Both the position numbers and the translations under genes were made by a program. The notes beneath the pieces were generated by a model, which saw only the letters and a list, made by a program, of their open reading frames with translations, was not told where the DNA came from and did no database searches. This document shows positions 22,200-33,229 of a stretch of 64,000 nucleotides of DNA, piece by piece. The stretch is from Prorocentrum cordatum (Eukaryota > Sar > Dinophyceae > Prorocentrales > Prorocentraceae). Every line of letters begins with the position of its first letter. Position 1 is the stretch's first letter. The DNA lies in the NCBI GenBank assembly GCA_963575745.1, contig CAUYUJ010012758.1, positions 162,501 to 226,500 of the forward strand, read 5' to 3'.

Positions 22200-24040
22200 A
22201 CGAAAGAAGGCTTTCCGTCGACGGGACCAGACAGACACCCCACACGCCGACAGGGTCGGCGAATCTAGTGTTTTATGATTCATGCACTCATTCCTGTTAA
22301 TTGATTTGTCGAATTATTGCGTATGTGTGTAACGCACGTGTTCATTAATGTATTGATTGTGTCTTTCAAGTATGTACGTATATATGTAGTCAGACATGCG
22401 ATCATTAACTTTGCTAAAAAAATGTTGCTAATATCTTTGCACGCATGTACGTATGGCTTGAGTTGTTCATGCCTTCGCGTATGAATAACGCTGATTGTTC
22501 ACAAATGCACGCATGTATGTATACAGTCCGAGAAGAAATGTTTGGAAAGTGATTTCGCGCTCGCCTGGGGGCCACGTTCTTTGAGCCGTCGCCATTGATA
22601 TTGCAATGGTACTGAATGCCTTGCGCGGAAGCGCAATGTCCACATTTAGACCAATGCGTGCGGACGTTTCGGTCCCATTGCATGGCATTGCGTTGCATCG
22701 AACGCGGTCGCATTGCAGCGTGTCGCCTTATGCGCGCGCACGCACATACCACCAACCACGCACGCACGAGCACCACAAACCATTACGCACGCACGCAGAC
22801 ACACATGCACACGCGGGGGAGTATGCACTCTGCGTTCCAACTCCCGCGTGGTTTGTTGGTGGCGTGTCTCGTGCGGACGTCCTTGCATGCTTGCGCGCTC
22901 ACGTCAGAATGGTGTTTTCCCCTTTCGGTGGCCACGACTGGTTTCGATATTCAATGGGTTCCACGCCATTCCGCCGATCCGCAGGAAGTTTTTGAATGTT
23001 ATAGTATTCTTGTTTGGCGATACGAGTCTGGACAGGAAAGTCGCAGGGCCAGTCACAGCCTTTTCCCAGCCACAGCCATGGTCAGATACCTTCCCAAACA
23101 TGGTTAGCATACTCTCCCGAGATTTTCAGCAGAACGTGTTCTTGCTGATTGACGGAGTGATTCCTGCTTCCCGAGGGGGGGGTCGACCCATGAGTAGTAT
23201 TGATGGAATGAGTCCAGACACACGTCGCCTTTCTGTTTTTCGGAACGGGGCAAGTAGATTGCCAGCGGGGGCCCCGTAGTTTGTGGCACCGTGAGGCCAT
23301 GTGAGGCTCGCGGATGTACTCGGTGCCGAGGGTTTCGGGGCGATTCGGAACCCTTTGAGACGCGCCACTGCGTTCGGCGCCGAGGGTTTCGTAGCATGGT
23401 GAGACAGTGTGAGATTCGCGGATGTGCTCGGCGCCTAGGATTCCGGGCACTTTGAGACCCTTTGAGATTGTTTGAAACCGGTTTGAGACCGCTATCGGAC
23501 GCGTTTGGTGTGTAAATTTATGTTATGTCGTGCAGATTGCGAGAGTCATCTGACATTCGTTCTTCAAAATATTAAATTGGGGGTCGCACAGTCTCAAGGC
23601 GGTTCGAGCGCGAATGGGCCGCCGCCGAGCGGATGGGGCCGCCGCCCAGGCGCGATCCAAGCGGTGCAGAATGTTAGTCGATCTTCTGGCCCACGTCGGC
23701 TCGACGTGCGTGCAACGCTGCATGTGACTGATGGAAGTTGCCGTTGATATGATGCGTACTCAAATGCTTCCATGCGAAAATGAGGAAATTCGTTTCCAAC
23801 ATGTACTGTCCGTCTGTTTGCTTGTGGATGTACCGATGTGTGTAATCAGTGTTGTGTGTATGTACGTGTGTATTGATGTGTGTATGTATGGAAACATTCA
23901 TTTAGCCAGTCGCCGATGTGTTCATTCACGCATTCACATATGTATGCTCACGCGGCACGCGAGGAAAACATGGTCAGAGCCAGCGCGTGAAAGACCTCAG
24001 AACCAACCCTTACTTGGGCGCCCGACTTCTGATGTGAAAC
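22200..24040. other. AT-richer region without a recognised gene
   Basis: It contains ACGCACGC- and CATGTACGTATG-type low-complexity DNA (22370-22810), an imperfect duplication sharing TTCGCGGATGT and GGCGCCGAGGGTTTCG motifs (about 23290-23460), and a TGTGTATG-rich patch (23820-23890). ORFs here are short and lack protein character. Confidence 0.5.
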
Positions 24041-24645
24041 AAGAAACGAGAAACGAGGAGGACCACGAGGAGGAGGAGGAGGACGACGAGGAGGGCGAGG
24101 AGGACGAGGAGGAGGAAAACGAGGACGAGGACGAGGGCGAGGTCGAGGACATGGACGAGAGCGAAGAGGGGGAGGAGGACGAGTAGGAGGACGACGAGGA
24201 GGAGGACGAGCACGAGGACGAGGGCCAGGAGGAGGAGGACAAGGAGAAACAAACCGAGGACAAGGGCGAGGACGGGGGTGAGGAGGAGGACGAGAAGGAC
24301 AAGGAGGAGTAAGAGGGAGAGGGGGGGAAAAGAATGAGGAGGAAGAGGAGGAGGAGGAGGCGGAGATAAGGAGGAGGAGGAGGAGGAGGAGGAGGAGGAG
24401 AGGAGGAGGAGGGAGGAGGGGGGGGAGGAGGAGGAGGAGGGAGGAGGAGGAGCAGGAGGAGGAGGAGGACGAGGACGGGGAGGACGAAGAGGAGGAGGAG
24501 AAGGAGGAGGAGGAAGAGAAGGAGGAGGAGGAGGAGGATGAGGGGGTGGGAGAGGAGAGGGCAAGGAGGTGGAGGAGGAGGAGGAGGAGGAGGTGGAGGA
24601 GGAGGAGGAGGAGGAGGAGGAGGAGCCTGGTGGCGCGCACAAGGT
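24040..24645. repeat. (GAGGAG/GAC)n purine tract
   Basis: About 600 bp of degenerate GAG/GGA/GAC repeat. Forward translation is acidic poly-Glu, reverse is poly-Ser/Leu. No gene. Confidence 0.9.
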
Positions 24646-24663
24646 GGGTGGCGCGAGGGGGGC

Positions 24664-24793
24664 GGCCTTCTGAGAAGGCGCTGGGGGGGGCTTCTTAGAA
24701 AGCAGTGGCCTTCTTGGAAGGGCCACGAGACTTCTAAGAAGGCTTCTTTGAAACCCGGAAGGTTTGTGCGTAGCCCCTTGCCTTCTCAGAAAC
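24664..24793. repeat. cluster of six TTC-N3-GAA palindromes
   Basis: Six TTCNNNGAA sites start at about 24668, 24692, 24711, 24732, 24744 and 24783, several extended to near-perfect CCTTCTNAGAAGG palindromes. They lie just upstream of a foldback repeat and the gene at 25069. A protein-binding role is only a guess. Confidence 0.5.
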
Positions 24794-24803
24794 CCAGAAC
24801 CAA

Positions 24804-24977
24804 GGTCAGGAATTTGAGCTGAGCGTGTCGTGCCGCCAGTTCTGGCCCGCCACACTTCGGCGCGACACTCGATCCACGTCCTAGTCCACGAGCGTCAACG
24901 TCACACGCCATCCACCTGCAAGGCATGGCGTGTCGCCAGGACTGCCGCCGCGACACGCTAAGCACAAGTTCCTGACC
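24804..24977. mobile_element. foldback MITE family B, copy 1
   Basis: 174 bp with inverted ends GGTCAGGAA(T/C)TTG followed by GCT(G/T)AGCGTGTCG. It matches the copy at 28610-28818 across its length. Non-coding. It ends about 90 bp upstream of the start codon at 25069. Confidence 0.7.
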
Positions 24978-25068
24978 ATGAGCTCGATGGCGGCCTGCTG
25001 GCTCGAGGGCGCTCGCTGCTGCTGCCCCGGTCTCGCGCCGGAAGTAGACGGGAAGAGAGCCCGCAGTC

Positions 25069-25861
25069 ATGCGGCTGCTTGCCGCCTGGTCCCTCGCGCC
25101 GCTCGTTGCGGCTGCCGGCCAGGCGAATGCGCCAGAGTTGCCAGCCACCACCGTGACCCTGTACAAGGTGTCACAGGGCCCCGACGAGTGTGGTCACCGA
25201 AAGAGAAGAAAAAAACAAACAAACAAAAAACATCATATTTCTCGGAGGTCCGCGCGGACTTCTCCGATCGGTGCTAGGTCCCCCTCCTTGCCGCGCTCCG
25301 CGCGCCAGGTGCGGCGCAGCAGACGCCGCCAGGGGGAGGGGCGTCGAGCGCCGATCCAAGACGATCGCGCCGGCCTCCGAGAGCCTATGCTTGCGCAGTG
25401 TGCTTCTTATTCCTCCAGGTCAGTTCACGATAGATGCGCGGCTGAAGGAGGCAGCGGAGAAGTGGCTCCAGATGGCGGAGGGCCATTGCGGCGCCCATGG
25501 CTACGAGGAGCCGACGGGCAGCCGCAGCGCCGTTGTGCCAATCATCGGCGGGCACGTCAACGTGACGCTCTACAAGAAGGTTCGAAGAAGAAAAACAAAA
25601 CTTTCCGAGCCCCAAGCGGATTTCTCGAATCGCCGCTGCTGGCGGCGCCTCCGGCGCCGCCCCTGGTGCGCTCCGCGCACCAGGGAGGGGGCCCAGCGCC
25701 GATCCATGAGGTCCGCGCGGAGCACCCAAAGCTTATGCTTTATGTCGTCGTCGCTTCCTGCAAAGAAGGCGGACCCCCTGGCCGGCCTGAAGAAGGCGGG
25801 CAAGGGCGCCTTGAGCCAGGCCCTCGCCCGGGCGATGGGCCTGCCCACCGAGAGGCTCTGA
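25069..25861 (+). CDS. probable three-exon gene: small secreted Cys-containing protein
   Basis: Model: exon 1 25069-25167, exon 2 25424-25579, exon 3 25766-25861, all phase 0, about 116 residues. Exon 1 gives a signal peptide (MRLLAAWSLAPLVAAAGQA) and ends VTLYK. Exon 2 gives a helical segment, one Cys block (GHCGAHGY) and again VNVTLYKK. Exon 3 gives a Lys/Ala-rich amphipathic tail (DPLAGLKKAGKGALSQALA) and stop TGA 25859. Both 5' sites are AAG followed by GT; the 3' sites end in AG. Each intron is mostly one copy of the foldback family described at 25229. The product is probably secreted or luminal. I do not recognise the family; the ending V-x-L-[YW]-K-[KR] recurs at 34558. A pseudogene is possible. 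Confidence 0.5.
25229..25394. mobile_element. intron-borne foldback repeat (family M), copy 1
   Basis: Inverted repeat of about 45 bp: left AACATCATATTTCTCGGAGG then TCCGCGCGGACTTCTCCGAT; right arm complementary (GCGCCGATCCAAGA to GCCTATGC). It fills most of intron 1 of the gene at 25069. Confidence 0.75.
25596..25742. mobile_element. intron-borne foldback repeat (family M), copy 2
   Basis: The same inverted-repeat design, with GCGGATTTCTCGAATCG on the left, GCGCCGATCCATGAGGTCC on the right, and a final AAAGCTTATGCTTT. It occupies about 80 percent of the 186-bp intron 2. Confidence 0.75.
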
Positions 25862-26047
25862 GCAACAAGAACAATGCACGCACACAAACGGTCGAGACGC
25901 TGAGCCGTCGGGTTCGGAAGGGCCCGCTGCTCCCCGGGTCCGTCCGTAGCTGCGCCTCCAGCTCTCATCGTGCACCTGGGCGCTTCTGGGGGGCAAGCAG
26001 GGGCTACGCTCCTTGCTTGGCATTCCTTGTGGTAGCAGCTCGACTGT

Positions 26048-26202
26048 AAACTGTCGGAGGTCCGCGCGTGTTTCTTAGATCGGTGCTGGACCTCCTTCCT
26101 TGGAGCCAAGGGCGCGCCAGAGGCGGCGCCGGAGGCGCCGACAGCTGAGGTCCAGCACCGACCCAAGAAGAAGTCCGCGGGGACCTTCCAAAGTTTATGT
26201 TT
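26048..26202. mobile_element. foldback repeat (family M), copy 3
   Basis: Left arm TCGGAGGTCCGCGCGTG, right arm ending AAAGTTTATGTTT. It lies 190 bp after the stop of the gene at 25069 and is followed by a pyrimidine-rich stretch ending CCAAG, like a 3' splice site. A short open stretch (LQDLRGGKIKVSRM) follows and could be an exon of another gene. Confidence 0.7.
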
Positions 26203-26399
26203 CTGCCGCTGGTTGCTCCTCCAAGGTTGCCCGTGTGCTGCAAGACCTGCGAGGAGGGAAGATCAAAGTATCAAGGATGCCTACGGCAAGTCAGCCCCGC
26301 CCCCCGCCTTTAGGAAATGCTTGTTGCGAAATGTCATGCGAAAGTGCGGCCAAGGCAGTGGACTGCATGCCCCCCCAGCAGTTGGGTAAACCACTGGAG

Positions 26400-28330
26400 G
26401 AAAACTAGGGAATGGCCGTATCGGGGCTATCTTGGGAATATGTTATGGTTTGTGGGGCCGTCTTGCGGGTCTCCTGGAGCTCTCTTGGGCCATATTGGGG
26501 CTTTCTGGGGCTGTCTCCCTGTATGGCGCTCTTGGGCCATCTGACGCCTTCGGAGGCCGTCTTTGGAGACCATGGGCCGTCCTGGGGCAATTCAGGGCCG
26601 TCTTGGGGCCCTATTTGGCCTTCTCGGCGTTCACGTTGGCCGTATTGCGGTCCTCGTTGTGCTTGTTTCAGTTTGTCGCAGAGGCATCGTGGGCCGTCTT
26701 GGACGCTCTGAAGACCGAAGAGATGAGAATCCGAATCATGTCAAAACGGCATTGGTTTTTCAATGAAGCTGGTCTCTATTGCAGACCCCGAGGGCCCCCA
26801 AGACGACCCTGGGGACCCCCAAGAGTCTCTTAGACTCTGTTGGGGCCATCTTGGTACCATAAGAAGCGTCTTGGAGGCCATCTGGGACGTCGTGGGCCAC
26901 ATTGCAAGCCATCTTGTGCCATCTGGGACGTCAGAGAAGCGGGCGTCGTGCACCCTCATGAGGCTTCGCGAGCGTTCCTGGCGACTGGCGGGTCGGGCCG
27001 AAGACCGCTAAGAATCCGCCGCCCCCTGCTTGCAGGGGTGCACGGCGTGCTGGATGTTTCAGGTTTTGGTTTTGGTTCTTTTTCTAAAAGAACTCCCCAG
27101 TGGGCTTCGGCCCGTCCCGCCGGCCACGCGCAAATTTCCGAAAATCCGTTTGTCAATGCCCAAAAACGGCCGTTTCGCTCGGGACATCCTCAAAAAATCG
27201 CGAAGATGGCCCAAGATGGCCTCCAAGTCCGCCCGAGATGGTCCAAGACGGCCTCCAAAACGGCCCAAGAGAGTCCAAGACGGCCCAAGACGGCCCAAGA
27301 GGCCCCCCAGAGGCCTCCCAGACGGCCCAAGAGGCCTCCAAGAGGTCCTCCAGGAGAGTCCGAAGAGGCCAAAATCATTGATTTTCCCTTGGTTTTTGAA
27401 GGATTTTGGCATTTGCGCCTTTTCGGCTCTCCGACGGCTCAAGACGGCCCAAGAAGCCCCCAAGATCGCCCAAGAGGCCCCCAAGAGAGCCCCATGATGG
27501 CCCAAGTGGCCTCCAAGATGGCCCCTCGAGGGCCCCAAGAGGGCCCAAGAGGCCTCCAACACGCCCAAGATGGCCTCCAAGACGCCCAAGATGGCCTCCA
27601 AGACGGCCCTGGAGCCGAACAAGCGGGCCCCAAGTCGGCCCATAGAGGCCCCCCAAACGGCTTCCGACGGCTTCAGACGTGCCAGGAACCCACCAAGATG
27701 GCCGAAGTTGGCTCGAAGCTGGCCCGAGACGGCCCAAAAAGCCCCAAAGATCGCCCAAAGCTTGCCCAAGAGGCCTCCAAGACGGCCAAGATGACCTTCA
27801 AGATGCCCACGTGTTCCCCGAAGGCTTTCCAAACCGATTCGGGGAACACGTGGGCCGATAGCTTGGCAGGTCTGGCCTCAACGTTCGGCCACATAGGCGC
27901 TTCCAAAAAGGCAGGGGGCGGCGGTGATTCGCCGTAGGCGTCTTCGATACCCTTCGGAAGAGCCACAAATCTGAGCGGCGGCAGATTTGGTGGCCTTCGG
28001 CCCATCCCGCGGCTGTGCTCGTGTAGTGGACCAGAGGCCTCTCAGAGCTTAAGAGGCCTCCCGAGGTCTCTTCGGAGGCTTTCCGGGGGGGCTCCTCGAG
28101 GCCTCACGAGGGTTTGCTTGGATTCGCTTGAGCCGTCCTGGGGGACCATCACAGGGCACTCTTCGGAGGCTTCCCCAGGGGCTCCTCGAGGCCTCATGAG
28201 GGCTTGTTTGGATCCTCTTGAGGCATCCTGGGGGGGACCCTCACAGAGGACGCGCGCCCAGGCCTTCGGCGCAAGTCACGCGCGCCGAGCTCCCGAAGCG
28301 CCCGAGGGTCTCGTGAGTTCGGGGTCTGAG
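26400..28330. repeat. degenerate CCAAGACGGCC-type repeat field, inverted at its left
   Basis: 27180-27830 is built from variants of a CCAAGATGGCCT / CCAAGACGGCCC 12-mer. 26420-26640 holds the complementary form (GGCCGTCTTGGGG). A longer unit containing AATCATTG and CGCCTTTTCGGC recurs here (27374) and at 53931 and 54269. Translations are low-complexity in every frame. 28000-28330 contains GAGGCCTC-rich duplications. No gene. Confidence 0.75.
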
Positions 28331-28391
28331 GCCCTCTCTACACGGCTCGGGATATCGAGGATTCCAAGGGAGGTCAGGGCACTGCACCCAG

Positions 28392-28572
28392 TGCCTACGG
28401 CACGGTGGCGGGTTACGAGATCAACGACGAGAAGCGGCTGTGCAGCGAAGTCTGCATGACGCCGCAGGCCGCCCTCGTGGCCAGGTTCTTCGCGCCGAGC
28501 CTCGTAGAAGCCGAGAGCGGCGCCGTGTGCGCGAGCCTCGGCTACGAGATCTACAACGAGACCGTGGCCAAG
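28392..28572 (+). CDS. candidate exon of a Cys-containing protein
   Basis: An open stretch of about 60 codons: AGYEINDEKRLCSEVCMTP, a segment RFFAPSLVEAESGAVCASLG, then YEIYNETVAK, ending at AAG followed by GT like the donor sites in the gene at 25069. Upstream are two possible AG acceptors (28376 and 28391), neither clearly in phase. Composition is protein-like and the layout (Cys, then G-[YF], then about 10 residues to a Lys-ending donor) resembles exon 2 of that gene. Either an exon of a further gene or a pseudo-exon. Confidence 0.35.
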
Positions 28573-28609
28573 GTCAAAGGACAATGATGCGTGCCGATGC
28601 ACCCTACAA

Positions 28610-28818
28610 TCGGGAACTTTGGCTCAGCGTGTCGCGCCGCCCGTTCTGGACCACCACGCTTCGGCGCGACACGCGATCCACGTTCCAGTCCCCCAGCGTC
28701 AACGTCTGGAGCTTGTCCTCGCCGCCCGCCCCACGTAGCGGAGCGACACGCTATCCGCTCGCAGGGCACGGCGTGTCGCCGTGGCCGCCGCCGCGACTCG
28801 CTAAGCCAAAGTTCCCGA
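28610..28818. mobile_element. foldback MITE family B, copy 2
   Basis: 209 bp with near-perfect inverted ends TCGGGAACTTTGGCT followed by (C/T)AGCG(T/A)GTCGCG. It resembles the copy at 24804-24977 and lies about 40 bp downstream of a candidate exon. Confidence 0.75.
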
Positions 28819-29326
28819 CCGCAGCTCGCCTCGCCTTGGTTGGGGGCCTCCTGGGAGGGCGGAGGGGCCCTCGCCGTCGCGGCCAGGGGTCCGCCTCCGC
28901 ACTCCTGCTGGACAGGGCGGGCCTCCATGAGGGGCCTGGCGGGCAGCGGTGTCGGTGGCATCGCCTTGACTCCCCCCCACGATCGGGGGACGTCGACGGG
29001 CCATCTCAGCGATCCTGGCGGGGCCCATCTCGGGCCCATGATCGGTGCATACACCCCCCCCCAAAGACATGCCAGAATGGCGTACTCTTACATCCGCCGA
29101 TGCGAGTTTTTCAATCCGCGGCCCCAGAATTCCAGACCCCTGTCGTCCCGGGTCCATCTTCGCTCGTCCCAGGGCCCGATGGAAGGAGAACGCCCGGATT
29201 GAAAAAAAGCAGGTCATCGGAGATTTGGGTCTACGCCGATCCCGGGCCCAGGACGGGCTGGGCCAGGCTGGGATCGGTGCGGCGGTGTCTGTGTGCGCCC
29301 CCTCGCCGCGAGGGCCCGGGCGTCCA

Positions 29327-29440
29327 GGCGGACGTGTACGCGTGGGGCGCGAAGCCGGCGGAGGCGGACGAGGGCTGGACCACAATCTACCGCTCCGAAG
29401 GCGCCGAGTGCTTCCAGGCCACCGCCGCGCGCAGGTGCCC
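29327..29440 (+). CDS. candidate exon (short open stretch)
   Basis: After a GTCCAG acceptor-like site the frame reads ADVYAWGAKPAEADEGWTTI followed by YRSEGAECFQAT, protein-like against a repeat-rich background. No start, stop or clear donor was found, so it may be a fragment. Low confidence. Confidence 0.2.
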
Positions 29441-29649
29441 GCGGAAGCCCAGAGCTCCGAGGGTCGGACCTGTTCCGGCCCGGAGCTGCTCCTCGAGCTC
29501 GGCCTCCGGGGCCCGTCTCCGGGCCCCGCGACTACGAGAAACGGAGCCGGGACGCAGAGCTGCCCCCCGTGAAGGGGTCGGGAGCGATGGAGGAGTCCGA
29601 GCGGCGCCTGTGTGGGTGGCTTGTGTCCTGGCCACCGTTGCTGCCCCCT

Positions 29650-29800
29650 TATCACCCCTCCAGGGACCATTTCGATCCGACCGGTCGGGTTCCGATCTGC
29701 CGACGATCCGGTGCGGCCAGATGCCTGGACAGCTCTGTGGTGCATCTTGGCGCAGCCGATCTGATTCGGTTGCGACGCCGTGCCGATGCAGCCTGATTCG
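29650..29800. repeat. GATCCGA-rich dispersed repeat, copy 1
   Basis: Shares CATTTCGATCCGA, CCGACGATCCG(A/G)TGCGG and GTGCCGATGCAGCC with 31436-31650. Non-coding. Confidence 0.6.
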
Positions 29801-30126
29801 GCTCTTCTCCATTCGAGCTTCGGGGATCGAGCTGGGTAGATCCGGGCACATCTGCCCAGTTCGGTGTGGATCCAGGTAAATCTCCAGACAAGTCTGGAGG
29901 AGCTTGGCATCGCTCGGCCTTGTGAATTTTTACGCGGCGGGGATTATTGAGGAGCATATTGGATCATCCTGCGAATTTAAAACACGCACGAAACCAAAAA
30001 TGCACGGGGAATGGACGTCCGAGCAATGGCAAGGGAGTTGTGGAAGCTCCAGTGCGAGTCCAGGGGCAGCAGACGTCGTTGGCCCCCTCTGCGGTCGAGG
30101 GGGGGAGGGGTATCGACATGATCCGA

Positions 30127-30128
<2 letters not shown>

Positions 30129-30183
<55 letters not shown>
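30129..30183. repeat. (AAC)n microsatellite
   Basis: About 18 units of AAC/CAA. 30190-31430 beyond it contains no recognised gene; 30600-30850 is unusually AT-rich for the window. Confidence 0.95.
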
Positions 30184-30184
<1 letters not shown>

Positions 30185-31435
30185 TACTAGCACGTGGGGA
30201 CACTCCGTTCTCACCAGTGCCAGGGTTTTCATAGGAGGCGGGCAATACCCCCACTTTGTGGGGGGGCCGGTTCAAGCTCTACCAAATTTCCAAACGACTC
30301 TTCGCCACCACCCACACCCAGCTTCCCGCCCTATGACGTTCGGACACTTCACTTCGTGGCATGCGGACGACCGTGGCTACTATTCAGGGCCCCGCGGCCG
30401 ACGACGACGGCGTGCGCGCGCGAAGAAAAAACGAATGTGTCCCGCATGGTATTATTTGACAGGGATGATGGCCCTGGCAGGTGCGCAACCGTTGTCGCAG
30501 AAGTTCGAAAAAGTTGCTCGCAAAAGCCCGTTTGACAGAAATGTTTAAAAAGTGTTGGGTTTCCTACGAATCCGCAAGAGCGCGCGGGATGAGATTTTGA
30601 CATTTTTTTGTTGAAAAACCATTGGTTTTTTGATGTTTTTATGTTAAAATCGCTCCGAACACTAAGCTTTTGGAAGGATTTCGTCTTGCGCGCGCGAATG
30701 TCCACTTTACCTTATTTTTTGCAAGGGATTCTTGAAATTTGATTATATTAGAACAAGAAATGTCATTTTATAGTGTTTTTTGCAAGGGAAAACGGATTAC
30801 AACAAAACAACCGGATCTTGATGACATCGTATTACCTGAGGCTTCCTCACGAAAATGATGAAAATGTAGCTGCGGCCTAGGCGGCGCAGGGGGGCCGTGC
30901 ACCAGGGGTCCCAACAATAATTATTCTTTAGAATTAATAATGTTCAACAACAACAACAGGGCAAGAGCACAATTTGTCTGAGGTCCGCGCGAACTGGCTC
31001 TCCCAGGGGGGGGGGCTCGTGAGCCCCGCGCCACCCCGCCCAACCCCCCCCGAGTCTCGGAAAGTCGGAAGGCAAGAGTATAGGAGCGGGGGGGGCACGG
31101 ATGACACAGGGGCGGTGCGGGTAGGGGCTTGGCGTTCGAGGGATCGAGAGGTTGGCCTCTGTGCCACTCTCGGGGAGAGGTAAGGCTCGAGCACGCCGGA
31201 ACTCGGGTTTGACGACGCTTTTTGACGAGCGCGTGTTGGATTTTGACGGTTCAGGTTTCGTGAGATGTTTGCAGCGGGAGTTCGCGTCAAATTTCAGATT
31301 GGGTCTCGTCGTTTTCATGGTGGCCCCGTCAGGCAAACCCGAGCACCCCGAACCCGAGTCTTACGCCTCCCCGGCACTCTCGCAGGGGCGAGGGTGCGCG
31401 GGGGCAGGACGTCGGGCTTTTCTTCAAGCATCTTA

Positions 31436-31650
31436 CAGTGCAGGGTTCATTTCGATCCGATCGATCCGATTCGGTACCAGATTCGGTCATTTCGATCCGA
31501 GGCGATTTCGATATTCCGACGATCCGATGCGGGCCCGATGTTTGCACGGTGCTGTTCTGCATCTTTGTGCGGCCGATCCGATTCGATGTCGATTCCGTGC
31601 CGATGCAGCCGGATCCGACGCGCATCTCCCGATTCGATGCTGATTGATCT
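31436..31650. repeat. GATCCGA-rich dispersed repeat, copy 2
   Basis: Second, longer copy of the segment at 29650-29800, with internal CGATCCGATCGATCCGATTCG. No gene recognised between 31650 and 31950. Confidence 0.6.
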
Positions 31651-31949
31651 TGTAGTGCAAGTTGTCGTCCGCCTCGCGCCTCTCTGGGCTCTCACATCGA
31701 TTACTGTACAGATACGATGGCGACGCGATTGCGGTAAATTTTTAGCCCTTCACGACATTTCCCAAGCCTGGCGCAGCAGGAGGCGGTGCGACCAAGAAGG
31801 AATTAAAAAGCAAGGGCGTCCAGCCGGTGGAAGGCGGCGCAGGCAAAATTCTTCCTCCGAGAGATGCAACAAGTGTTGTGGTTCAGGAACAAGTGGAACA
31901 GTGGTGGGGACAGTTTTGGGGACAGTGGTGGGGACAGTGGTGGCGGGGA

Positions 31950-32250
31950 CACCGGTAGTGACCCTCCCCGGTTTTCTGGAGGGAACAAGTAGGGGGGGGT
32001 TCGAACGAACCGGTAGTGGCCCCCGATTTTCAGGAGGGGGGGGGTTCGAACCAGTAGTGACCCCCCCGGGTTTTCTGGAGGAGGTGGAGGGGGGGGGGTC
32101 AGAACCGGCAGTGAGCCCCCAGGTTTTCTGGAGGGGGAGGGGTCAGGGGGGGGAGGGGGGTCCGAACCGGTAGTGACCCCCCGGAGGGGTTTTGCCGGGG
32201 AGGGGGGGGGTCCAGCAGGGGGGGGGGGGGGGGGATTTTCGAAAGGGGGG
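31950..32250. repeat. G-rich tandem repeat, about five imperfect units
   Basis: Units carry ACCGGTAGTGACCCCCC then GGTTTTCTGGAGG, starting near 31952, 32010, 32052, 32104 and 32166. Runs of 5-17 G between units could form G-quadruplexes on the + strand. Confidence 0.8.
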
Positions 32251-32325
32251 CCGGGGGACCCCCGGGTTCCGGAGGAAGAGGGGGGGAAATCTTCTACAGT
32301 AAAGCGGCGGTGGATCACGCTCCCT

Positions 32326-32329
<4 letters not shown>

Positions 32330-32374
<45 letters not shown>

Positions 32375-32990
32375 TATACACATATATATATATACACACA
32401 TACTTGCATACATACATACATACATACAGACAGACAGACAGACAGACAGACAGAAAGACAGAAAGACAGGCAGACACACATACATACATGCACACATACA
32501 CATACACGTACACACATACACATACACATACCTACACATACATAGACCCGTACACATTTACATACATGCATGCATGCATGCACGCATAGTTGTGTGTGTG
32601 AATATGGAAACATGTGCATAATCACAAACGTACATATATAGACGTACATATGTGTACAAACACGTATGCACTGACATATATATATGTATATATATACATG
32701 AATATACCTGTACACATGCATACACATATACATATATGTACTCATGCATGCAGGCAGGCAGGCAGGCAGGCAGGCATGTGCATATATATATATATATATA
32801 TATACATATATATAGTCATGTATGTGTAGGCGTGTAGATGGAAACCATACATAAACATATTCATATACATATACGTATACATCTACATGTACAAACGTAC
32901 ACAAATACAGACACCTTACATATACATAATATACATATATCTATACATAAACACATACAAATACATGTACAAAAACATGTTCCTGGTCAA
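32330..32990. repeat. microsatellite cluster: (TA)n, (CATA)n, (CAGA)n, (CAGG)n
   Basis: (TA)n at 32328-32372 and about 32786-32815; CATACA/CAGACA repeats 32400-32540; GCAT and CAGG repeats 32560-32580 and 32745-32775. ORFs here are repeat translations. Confidence 0.9.
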
Positions 32991-33059
32991 GGGCGGAGGG
33001 TGCACAGTCAAGACGCTGAAATGGGCACCTGTTCGGGCTCAGGAGGGGCTCTGGTTTTC

Positions 33060-33182
33060 GGGCCGCTCTCCAGATCTAGGGCTAGGCCGGGGGGCTCCGA
33101 GTCGAAGCGAAAGCCCGCCTTGGCCAGACGAGCTCCTTCGTTCACTATTGGAGAGGCCTTCTGGCCGGTGCCGCCGACCCTG

Positions 33183-33229
<47 letters not shown>

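Noticed and set aside
22200-24040. tRNA, rRNA or snRNA genes in the AT-richer region
   Set aside because: No cloverleaf or conserved rRNA/snRNA segment could be recognised by eye; a tRNAscan or Infernal run would be decisive.
26840-27937. 365-residue ORF and its minus-strand partners rich in Leu/Gly/Ala
   Set aside because: The 12-mer repeat family stays open in many frames on both strands; no conserved domain.
31774-31960. Short frame with GGATKKELKSKGVQPVEGG
   Set aside because: Looks mildly protein-like but soon turns into Trp/Gly repeats (QWWGQ) encoded by the GTGGGGACA repeat; no start or splice support.
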